Assembly (NCBI GenBank): GCA_937995495.1
Contig: CALKKA010000159.1
Span: 1 to 5,338 of the forward strand
Direction: 5' to 3'
DNA from: an uncultured Phycisphaerae bacterium
Lineage (GTDB): Bacteria; Planctomycetota; Phycisphaerae; Sedimentisphaerales; Anaerohalosphaeraceae
Length of the DNA: 5,338 nucleotides
Part shown: piece after piece, positions 1 through 5,338 of the stretch
How the letters are laid out: each line of letters begins with the position of its first letter
Numbering within the stretch: the first letter of the stretch is position 1
Translations under genes and position numbers: made by a program
The notes under the pieces: generated by a model
Told to the model about the DNA's origin: nothing
The model's input: the letters and a program-made list of their open reading frames with translations, nothing else
The model's database searches: none

Positions 1-1
1 G

Positions 2-2311
2 TCCGGATTGAACGATAACGAAATTGTCATTAACGAGTGGCTGGCCGATGAACTGGATGTCGATGAAGAGGGCTCGATTCAACTGATCTACTTCCAGATC
101 ACCCCGACACGCGAGCTCATCGAACAGACCAGTGAATTTTCGGTTAAGCAGGTCGTCCCAATGATGGGTTCGTTTTCCGATCCAACGCTGATGCCCGATT
201 ATCCGGGTATGACCGAAGCGGACAGCTGCGGTGACTGGGACTCGGGGATCCCGATCGACTTGAACCGCATCAAACAACGGGACGAGGACTACTGGGATCG
301 CTATCGCGGCACCCCCAAGGCGTACATTTCACTGAAGACAGCGCAAAGGATATGGGAGAATCGGTTCGGGACACTCACAGCTGTGCGGTGGCCTGTGGAG
401 TTAAATTCACAGGAACAAATTCAAGCGGCCCTGGCGAAAAAACTTGACCCTGCCCAAGTAGGGTTTGTGTTTAGGGATGTGCGTGAAACCGCTCGCCGGA
501 GTGCGGTCGGTTCCACTTATTTTGCGGGCTTGTTTGCGGGTCTGAGTATGTTTCTGATCTTTTCCGCAGCACTTCTGCTGACATTAATGTTTGTGTTTTA
601 TGTTGAGTCAAGAACCGAGCAGGTCGGCCTGCTTTTGGCAGTTGGTTGGAGCCGATTGAAAATCCTCAATCTCTTTCTGGCCGAAGGGGCCGCTGTTGCA
701 TTTATCGGCTGTCTATTAGGGGGTGTTCTTTCGATCCTTTATACAGCCGGGTTAATATTTGTCTTAAACGCATCATTTTGGGCCAAAGCGCTTGCGAGTT
801 TGCAATTATCTTTTCACATGACTCCTGGCACTCTGTTCACCGGCTTTTCTGTCAGCTTTTTGGTCTGTCTTATAGCCATCTTGCTGTCTCTGCTGTCTCG
901 CGTCCGCCGCCCCGTCCATCAGTTATTGACGGGTATATTTGAGGAGTATTTGAGAGTCAGAACGTCCCGCGGATTGTTCTTGTCAGGCCTGGGCTTGGTT
1001 TGCCTGATTACGGGAATTTTGATTTCTGCAGAGTCAGAGGTTGGTAAGGCCCAGGTTGCGATGTACTTTATCGCAGGCACATTATATTTAGCGGGTTTTA
1101 TCTTATGTATTTCCGGTTGTTTCAAATGGTTGCGTTTCAAAAGCGGCTCTTTCGTCCGTTCAATAAAATCACTGGCGATCAAGAGTATTCCCCGAAAATC
1201 AGGGCGCAGTTTGGCAGTGTTAATTACATTGGCCTGCGGGGTGTTTATGGTCGTCGGGGTGGGTGCCAACTATAAAGATATTGGAGATACTGCCCATCAG
1301 CGCAGTTCCGGGACTGGCGGCTTTGCATTGCTTGCCCAGACTACATTGCCCGTTTCCGAACCGCTGGAATTGAAAAATCATGATCCCGCGATCGATCCCC
1401 ATGCCTTTGTGCCGATGCGGATTTATCAGCAGGACGATGCGAGTTGTCTGAATCTCAATCGTTCCCAGCAACCCACGCTGCTGGGCGTTCAGCCCGAAAA
1501 ACTGACTCAGCGTAATGCTTTTTCATTTCAGCAGACACTTGCTGATACTGCAGCCGAATCAAATTGGCAGCTTTTAGACCACTTGCAAGATGATGGAACG
1601 ATCCCGGCAGTCGGTGATTATGCAACGGTGTACTGGGGATTGGGCAAGAGGCTCGGTGAAACGATTTCATACCAAACAGAAACCGGTGATACGATACAAT
1701 TGAAGATAGTGGGCATTTTGAAAGATTCTCTGCTGCAAGGTCGGTTGTTGATTTCAGAAGAGAACATGGTCCGTTATTTTCCATCGGCGGATGGGTATCG
1801 GCAATTCTTGATCGACGCGGCATGGGACGGGCAGCAGCAGGCCAGTGCGTTGATGAAAAAGTACCGTGACGTCGGGATGGAAGTCATCTCGGCCCCTCAG
1901 AAATTAGCACAATATCACGAAGTTGAAAATACCTATCTGGCGATCTTTTTGGTTTTGGGGGGCTTAGGAGTTGTCTTGGGGTCTGCTGCACTGGGTTTGA
2001 TACTCGTGCTTAATGTGCTGGACCGTCAAGGTGAATTGGCAATGATGCAGGCGGTTGGTTTTCAAAAGCGGTCACTGTCTCGAATGCTTTTATTGGAACA
2101 CAGTGTTCTCTTACTGGCCGGATTGTTTTGTGGTCTCTTCCCAGCCTTGTGGGCAGTCTTGCCGTCGATCACAGCTCAGGGCGGTAGTTTTCCATATGTC
2201 AAGATTTTGTTCATTGCTGTTGCCATTGTCATCAACGGTGTTGCATGGACACGCATGGCTGTGACCCGGTTGTTAAAAACGGACTTGCTGCAAATATTGA
2301 GAAATGAATAA
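2..2311 (+). CDS. FtsX-like (MacB/LolE-type) ABC transporter permease, 5' end outside window
   Basis: Membrane subunit of a type VII (MacB/LolCDE/FtsX-like) ABC transporter. These use ATP hydrolysis to move the periplasmic part of the protein and extrude or relocate substrates at the outer face; the substrate here is unknown. The frame is open to the window edge, so the true start is upstream and the TTG at 8 is not a convincing start. Counting that codon as residue 1, residues 1-165 are a soluble extracytoplasmic domain. The first FtsX domain follows, with membrane segments near 171-198, 224-254 and 274-297 and the family's conserved stretch after the first helix (RTEQVGLLLAVGWSR, 202-216). 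Further helices lie near 320-340, 350-370 and 401-420. A second extracytoplasmic domain spans about 421-640. The second FtsX domain has helices near 642-670, 693-718 and 730-748 and the matching stretch RQGELAMMQAVGF (673-685). This duplicated layout fits long MacB/LolE-like permeases. No ATPase is visible; it is probably encoded nearby, outside the window. The family call is firm and the substrate is unknown. Confidence 0.9.
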   Translation, partial: SGLNDNEIVINEWLADELDVDEEGSIQLIYFQITPTRELIEQTSEFSVKQVVPMMGSFSDPTLMPDYPGMTEADSCGDWDSGIPIDLNRIKQRDEDYWDRYRGTPKAYISLKTAQRIWENRFGTLTAVRWPVELNSQEQIQAALAKKLDPAQVGFVFRDVRETARRSAVGSTYFAGLFAGLSMFLIFSAALLLTLMFVFYVESRTEQVGLLLAVGWSRLKILNLFLAEGAAVAFIGCLLGGVLSILYTAGLIFVLNASFWAKALASLQLSFHMTPGTLFTGFSVSFLVCLIAILLSLLSRVRRPVHQLLTGIFEEYLRVRTSRGLFLSGLGLVCLITGILISAESEVGKAQVAMYFIAGTLYLAGFILCISGCFKWLRFKSGSFVRSIKSLAIKSIPRKSGRSLAVLITLACGVFMVVGVGANYKDIGDTAHQRSSGTGGFALLAQTTLPVSEPLELKNHDPAIDPHAFVPMRIYQQDDASCLNLNRSQQPTLLGVQPEKLTQRNAFSFQQTLADTAAESNWQLLDHLQDDGTIPAVGDYATVYWGLGKRLGETISYQTETGDTIQLKIVGILKDSLLQGRLLISEENMVRYFPSADGYRQFLIDAAWDGQQQASALMKKYRDVGMEVISAPQKLAQYHEVENTYLAIFLVLGGLGVVLGSAALGLILVLNVLDRQGELAMMQAVGFQKRSLSRMLLLEHSVLLLAGLFCGLFPALWAVLPSITAQGGSFPYVKILFIAVAIVINGVAWTRMAVTRLLKTDLLQILRNE

Positions 2312-2326
2312 TCTTGTTAGTATGAT
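2297..2326 (+). promoter_or_regulatory. Possible sigma70-type promoter for the PQQ-like propeller gene
   Basis: TTGAGA at 2297-2302 and TATGAT at 2321-2326 each match the sigma70 consensus at five of six positions and are 18 bases apart. Transcription would start near 2333, leaving a leader of about 23 bases before the ATG at 2356. The -35 box lies inside the last codons of the permease gene. No extended -10 TG is present. This could be an internal promoter within an otherwise co-transcribed cluster. Such matches occur by chance in AT-rich stretches, so this is a candidate only. Confidence 0.35.
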
Positions 2327-2355
2327 GAAGAGCGACAACCTGGAATCGTTTATAG

Positions 2356-3747
2356 ATGAAAATTAAATCGATTATTCTGCCGACAGCGCTTGCGTTCTTT
2401 TTATCCGGTGCGGTGTGCTTTTGGCTCTATGAATATCATAGCTTCAAGGTGGTTCCGCGTATCGCCGGCCAGGACGGCAGGCCCCAGATTGCTCAATCGG
2501 ACGGTCAGGTGAAGATCATAGAGGGACAATTGGAGCAATTTGATGGCGAACCCTCGGAGCTAACAGGCCAATGGTCCGGTTTTCGCGGGGTTGATCACAA
2601 CGCCGTTGTTGCATCGGATACTCCACTGTCCAGGCAGTGGCCCACCGAAGGCTTGCCAAAATTATGGGAAGTCGCACTGGGCCAGGGCTATGCCGCCCCC
2701 GCGGTCTATGATGGGAGGGTCTATTTGATTGATTACGATATGGACAATCAGCGAGATGCGATCCGCTGTTTTTCGCTGGATGACGGCAAAGAGATCTGGC
2801 GGCATTCATACCCGGTCAAGATCAAACGCAACCATGGAATGAGCCGCACCGTCCCGGCAGTCAATGAAAAGTACATCGTCACCATCGGCCCCAAGTGCCA
2901 TGTGACCTGTCTGGACCGCGTCACGGGCGAGTTCAAGTGGATGATTGATCTGGTTGCTGAATACGGAACCACCGAGCCGCTCTGGTATGCCGGTCAGTGT
3001 CCGCTGATCGTCGATGGCAAGGCGATTGTTGCTCCGGCCGGACCGGATGTACTGATGATGGCGGTCGACTGCGAAACCGGTGAGGTCGTTTGGAAAACAC
3101 CCAATCCGGGCGGCTGGAAGATGACGCATTGTTCCATTATTCCCATGCGATTGGACGATGAGGATTTTTATGTGTATCCCGGCAGCCGCGGGGTAGCGGG
3201 GGTGTCGGCCCAAGACGGCTCGATCCTCTGGAAAACCGATGCATGGTACCTGCGGGTCAATGTCCCCACGCCGGTCGATTGCGGCGGCGGCAAGATCTTT
3301 CTCTGTGCCGGATACAACAAAGGCAGCATGATGCTGCAGTTGGAAAACAAGGATAATAAGATTATCCCGAACGTGTTGTTTGAACTGCCACCGGAAACAT
3401 TTGGTTCCGACCAGCAGACGCCAATCCATTACAAGGGGCACATCTATGGAGTCCGTCCGGACAAGCAGTTGGTGTGTATGGATACGGCCGGCACAATTAT
3501 CTGGACCAGTGGTTCGGAAAATACTTATGGATTGGGTCCATATATCATTGCCAATGAGTTGATCTATATTCTTGATGACGACGGTGTACTGTCACTGATC
3601 GAAGCAACACCGAACCGATTTAATCAACTGGCGCAGACAAAAGCGCTTGAGGGTCATGAAAGCTGGGGTCCGCCGGTATTGGTAGCAGGGCGGTTGCTTG
3701 CCCGCGATTTGACAACAATGGTTTGTCTGGATGTGGCGATGAAATAA
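2356..3747 (+). CDS. Membrane-anchored PQQ-binding-like beta-propeller protein
   Basis: 463-residue extracytoplasmic beta-propeller of the PQQ-like/BamB type. A short basic N-terminus (K2, K4) and a hydrophobic stretch at about 5-24 form a signal anchor or signal peptide. A polar linker runs to about 70, then the opening W73-x2-FRG (73-78) typical of planctomycete PQQ-like proteins. Blade strands with the repeat signature D/G-x-W are visible: CFSLDDGKEIW (138-148), CLDRVTGEFKW (185-195), AVDCETGEVVW (236-246), GVSAQDGSILW (282-292) and CMDTAGTIIW (374-383). Length and repeats suit a binding or scaffold propeller rather than a PQQ-dependent dehydrogenase, which is usually longer. Nothing in the sequence shows that PQQ itself is bound. 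Eleven cysteines, including C181-x3-C185, are many for an exported protein. The ATG at 2356 is chosen because the hydrophobic segment follows at once; no clear Shine-Dalgarno precedes it. It ends in tandem stops TAA-TAG. Its function in the cluster is unknown. Confidence 0.88.
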   Translation: MKIKSIILPTALAFFLSGAVCFWLYEYHSFKVVPRIAGQDGRPQIAQSDGQVKIIEGQLEQFDGEPSELTGQWSGFRGVDHNAVVASDTPLSRQWPTEGLPKLWEVALGQGYAAPAVYDGRVYLIDYDMDNQRDAIRCFSLDDGKEIWRHSYPVKIKRNHGMSRTVPAVNEKYIVTIGPKCHVTCLDRVTGEFKWMIDLVAEYGTTEPLWYAGQCPLIVDGKAIVAPAGPDVLMMAVDCETGEVVWKTPNPGGWKMTHCSIIPMRLDDEDFYVYPGSRGVAGVSAQDGSILWKTDAWYLRVNVPTPVDCGGGKIFLCAGYNKGSMMLQLENKDNKIIPNVLFELPPETFGSDQQTPIHYKGHIYGVRPDKQLVCMDTAGTIIWTSGSENTYGLGPYIIANELIYILDDDGVLSLIEATPNRFNQLAQTKALEGHESWGPPVLVAGRLLARDLTTMVCLDVAMK

Positions 3748-3755
3748 TAGAAACA

Positions 3756-3784
3756 TTGTTTTTAGCTTTTAAATGGACTAAAAT
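3756..3784 (+). promoter_or_regulatory. Possible sigma70-type promoter, potentially giving a leaderless mRNA
   Basis: In the AT-rich 43-base gap before the NHL-repeat gene, TTGTTT (3756-3761) and TAAAAT (3779-3784) are separated by 17 bases. A start site six to seven bases past the -10 box would fall on or beside the ATG at 3791, so a transcript from here would have almost no leader. The gap has no Shine-Dalgarno sequence and no hairpin terminator. The base composition makes chance matches likely. Confidence 0.3.
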
Positions 3785-3790
3785 ATATTT

Positions 3791-4819
3791 ATGAAAAATC
3801 AAACGGGTAAAATTCAATCGGGGATTTTAACCGGCCTTGTCTTGGTTGTGGCAATTGGCGCCGGACTGGTGGCATTTTTCTTGTTTGATGCTTCCGATAC
3901 CAAGTCAAAGCTGGCACCCGAATACAGGTATGACATAGAGTCGTATGCCAAGATCGACCCCGGGCTTATCATCTATGAGCAGATTGGCGAGGCGATCGAA
4001 ACAGATTTCGATAAAACAACCGCAATTGCGATAGGCTCCGATGGTAAAGTTTATATTGCCGGAGATGAAAAAATCGTTATTTATGAGCCCGATTTTGTTA
4101 CATCAAAAACGATTGAGACTGGTTCTCCCCCAACATGTGTTGAAATTGATTCCAACGATACAATGATCATTTGCGTGGACAATTTTATCCTTTTCATAGA
4201 TTCGATGGGAGTTGAAGCGGCTCGATGGATCGTTCCCGCCAACAATGCGATTCTAACCTCGATTGCAACGGATAAAACGAATGTCTTTGTTGCCGACGCC
4301 GTCAATAAGTTTATCTGGCGGTTTGATCGCGATGGCAAGATCGTTGGAAAGATCGGGCAAAAGGATCCGGACCGAAATATTCCCGGTATTGTGATTCCCA
4401 GTGCCTACTTTGATATTGCATCCTATCCGGACGGTCTGTTGCGTGTGGTCAATCCGGGGCGTCATTGGATCGAAGCCTATACCGTTGAGGGGGACCGTGA
4501 GTGGTATTGGGGAACCTCCGGCGTTGACATCGCAGGGTTCAGTGGATGCTGTAACCCGGTGGCCTTGGCGATCCTGCCGGATGGCGGATTTGTGACGGCG
4601 GAAAAGGGGCTCGTGCGAGTCAAGGTCTATGATGCGGATGGCGAGTTTGTTGGCGTAGTAGCGGGCCCGGATCAGTTAGGATGGATCGAGCCCCTGCGCG
4701 TCTGTAAAACCCCCGAGGAATGCAAGGCCAAGGGATTCGATCTGGACGCCGATGGGCGAGGACGCATTTATGTGCTGGATACACTCCGAAATGTGATAAG
4801 GGTATTCGAGAAAAAATGA
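3791..4819 (+). CDS. Membrane-anchored NHL-repeat beta-propeller protein
   Basis: 342-residue protein with a single N-terminal membrane segment (about 11-32) after a short basic head (K2, K7), then an extracytoplasmic propeller. NHL-type repeats are visible: TAIAIGSDGKVYIAG (77-91), TSIATDKTNVFVAD (156-169) followed by FRFD-like WRFDRDGKIVGKIG, FDIASYPDGLLRVVN (207-221), PVALAILPDGGFVTAEKG (256-273) with VKVYDADGEFVG, and FDLDADGRGRIYVLD (316-330) with a closing VIRVFE. NHL propellers are mostly binding platforms for protein, nucleic acid or ligand; a few are enzymes, and no catalytic set is evident here. A vicinal cysteine pair sits in SGCCNP (251-256), and C305-x5-C311 lies in the loop before the last repeat, so a redox or metal role is possible but unproven. 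The start follows an AT-rich gap with no Shine-Dalgarno. The stop overlaps the next start as ATGA. The family is confident; the role is inferred only from neighbours. Confidence 0.87.
   Translation: MKNQTGKIQSGILTGLVLVVAIGAGLVAFFLFDASDTKSKLAPEYRYDIESYAKIDPGLIIYEQIGEAIETDFDKTTAIAIGSDGKVYIAGDEKIVIYEPDFVTSKTIETGSPPTCVEIDSNDTMIICVDNFILFIDSMGVEAARWIVPANNAILTSIATDKTNVFVADAVNKFIWRFDRDGKIVGKIGQKDPDRNIPGIVIPSAYFDIASYPDGLLRVVNPGRHWIEAYTVEGDREWYWGTSGVDIAGFSGCCNPVALAILPDGGFVTAEKGLVRVKVYDADGEFVGVVAGPDQLGWIEPLRVCKTPEECKAKGFDLDADGRGRIYVLDTLRNVIRVFEKK
4816..4819 (+). other. ATGA start-stop overlap
   Basis: The TGA ending the NHL-repeat gene (4817-4819) overlaps the ATG of the 83-residue cysteine protein (4816-4818). 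This is the usual arrangement for translational re-initiation and suggests the two are made together. AAGGG at 4798-4802 and GAG at 4808-4810 are the only purine-rich sites nearby, and both are weak or poorly spaced. Confidence 0.8.
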
Positions 4820-5067
4820 AATCTGACAAGCGAACAGTATCAAGACGGGGTTGTTTCACTGCTGGACTGCGATGGGCCGTGATGGGGTTGATCTCAGTGC
4901 TCTCATTCCGTCTTTTGATGCGAGAGAAAACAACAAGTCAGTCCTGTATCGATCCGAAAGGGCATGTCGGCTGTCGTGGTTGTGGTTCGCTGAATGGATG
5001 TGCGTTGCCAAGAGCGTTATCATTTAAACAGTTGATTAAAAAGCAAAATGGAAAATCAAAATCCTGA
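4816..5067 (+). CDS. Small membrane-anchored four-cysteine protein of unknown family
   Basis: 83 residues, not recognised as a named family. The N-terminus is basic and carries a twin arginine (SRRGCF, 9-14), followed by a hydrophobic segment at about 15-35. This could be a membrane anchor or a degenerate Tat signal, because the phenylalanine is one place later than in the S-R-R-x-F-L-K consensus. After it comes C44-x8-C53-x2-C56-x5-C62 in a glycine-rich stretch, then a basic tail (K71, K75, K76, K80, K82). Four closely spaced cysteines suggest binding of one iron-sulfur cluster or a zinc or other metal ion; a disulfide role is also possible. The ATG at 4816 is preferred over the in-frame ATG at 4720, which would overlap the NHL gene by 100 bases and put a long polar stretch before the hydrophobic segment. 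The next gene, a Tat ferredoxin, starts inside this one, so a partner or assembly role with that protein is a reasonable guess. Confidence 0.78.
   Translation: MKSDKRTVSRRGCFTAGLRWAVMGLISVLSFRLLMREKTTSQSCIDPKGHVGCRGCGSLNGCALPRALSFKQLIKKQNGKSKS
5048..5067 (+). other. 20-base gene overlap
   Basis: The ferredoxin ATG (5048) lies inside the last codons of the small cysteine protein, which stops at 5065-5067. No Shine-Dalgarno precedes the ATG; the upstream bases are A-rich. An in-frame TGA at 5033-5035 leaves no earlier ATG, so this start is forced, and ribosomes finishing the upstream gene probably supply initiation. Confidence 0.75.
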
Positions 5068-5338
5068 CAATTTGCCGCGTCGAAAATTCTTGCGGGAGGG
5101 TCTCTGGACAGCCGCTTTGGCCGGACTCGGTGCCGCCGCCGCGGCTCTGTTGGCCAAGGGACGCAAGGATAACCATGTCTGGCAGATCGACCCATACAAA
5201 TGCATCGGTTGCGGCAATTGCGCCACCCATTGCGTATTGAATGAATCTGCGGTCAAGTGCGTTCATGCCTATGCCATGTGCGGCTATTGTGACCTGTGTA
5301 CCGGCTACTTTATTCCAGAGCCAAAAGAACTGACCACG
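5048..5338 (+). CDS. Tat-exported 4Fe-4S ferredoxin-type protein, 3' end outside window
   Basis: The first 97 residues are present and the frame is open at the window end. Residues 10-16 (PRRKFLR) fit the twin-arginine consensus closely. A hydrophobic stretch with an alanine run follows (about 19-36), then a charged GRKD. The Tat pathway exports folded, cofactor-loaded proteins, which suits an iron-sulfur protein acting outside the cytoplasm; the segment might also remain as an anchor. C52-x2-C55-x2-C58-x3-C62 is a full 4Fe-4S motif. A second group is C71-x6-C78-x2-C81-x2-C84. Residue 88, where a canonical motif would have its fourth cysteine, is phenylalanine, so that ligand must be C71 or a cysteine beyond the window. 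Related polyferredoxins often carry further clusters downstream, but that cannot be seen here. The likely role is extracytoplasmic electron transfer; partners are unknown. It could also be the iron-sulfur subunit of a membrane oxidoreductase whose other subunits are encoded downstream. Confidence 0.88.
   Translation, partial: MENQNPDNLPRRKFLREGLWTAALAGLGAAAAALLAKGRKDNHVWQIDPYKCIGCGNCATHCVLNESAVKCVHAYAMCGYCDLCTGYFIPEPKELTT

Noticed and set aside
8..10. TTG as the start of the FtsX permease
   Set aside because: The frame stays open to the window edge, and the residues that follow read as the interior of an extracytoplasmic domain with no leading membrane helix, which this family needs.
2407..2421. 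Lipoprotein lipobox ending at C21 of the PQQ-like protein
   Set aside because: The residue before the cysteine is valine, not Gly, Ala or Ser, and the hydrophobic segment continues past it, so a membrane anchor or plain signal fits better.
3323..3337. Perfect inverted repeat, 7-base arms around one base
   Set aside because: It lies inside the PQQ-like coding region, has no T-run after it and no loop long enough for a stable hairpin; it arises from the KGSMMLQ codons.
2806..3441. Minus-strand open frame of 211 residues antisense to the PQQ-like gene
   Set aside because: It lies wholly inside a gene with clear repeat motifs, shows no domain or signal of its own, and is explained by the codon bias of the plus-strand gene.
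2356..3747. PQQ-dependent alcohol or glucose dehydrogenase
   Set aside because: The protein is shorter than those enzymes usually are, and I see no convincing catalytic or calcium-binding residue set; only generic propeller repeats are visible.
3748..3790. Possible terminator between the two propeller genes because of its T-rich bases
   Set aside because: No inverted repeat precedes the T-run, so there is no support for an intrinsic terminator.
4720..5067. Longer 115-residue version of the small cysteine protein starting at 4720
   Set aside because: It would overlap the NHL gene by 100 bases; the extra 32 residues are the NHL coding sequence read out of frame, and the ATGA overlap at 4816 is a more natural start.

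Overview
The window carries one continuous plus-strand gene cluster: five protein genes, no RNA genes, no mobile elements and no credible minus-strand genes. Both ends are cut inside genes. Codon use and base composition are mixed, with GC near one half by eye. Shine-Dalgarno sequences are weak or absent. The cluster combines membrane-anchored PQQ-like and NHL beta-propellers, an FtsX/MacB-type permease and a Tat-exported ferredoxin. Together these suggest an anaerobic member of the Planctomycetes/PVC group, perhaps a Phycisphaerae-type lineage. This assignment is inference from protein style, not from a marker gene.

Layout: (1) 2-2311, the C-terminal part of a large ABC-transporter permease with two FtsX domains; its N-terminus lies upstream of the window. 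(2) 2356-3747, a 463-residue N-terminally anchored PQQ-like beta-propeller. (3) 3791-4819, a 342-residue N-terminally anchored NHL-repeat beta-propeller. (4) 4816-5067, an 83-residue membrane-anchored protein with a C-x8-C-x2-C-x5-C motif; I do not recognise it as a named family. (5) 5048 to the window end, the first 97 residues of a ferredoxin with a strong twin-arginine signal. The first two junctions are short gaps of 44 and 43 bases, each with a possible sigma70-like promoter. The last two junctions are overlaps (ATGA, then 20 bases), which suggests translational coupling.

How they may work together: every product seems to sit in, or face outward from, the cytoplasmic membrane. A MacB/LolE-like permease would couple ATP hydrolysis by an ATPase encoded elsewhere (probably upstream) to movement or remodelling of something at the outer face. 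Two anchored propellers could act as scaffolds, and the exported iron-sulfur protein and its small cysteine-rich partner as an electron-transfer or metal-handling unit. No single gene here defines a known pathway. The combination, an extracytoplasmic ferredoxin module tied to an ABC exporter and two propellers, is the main reason to look further.
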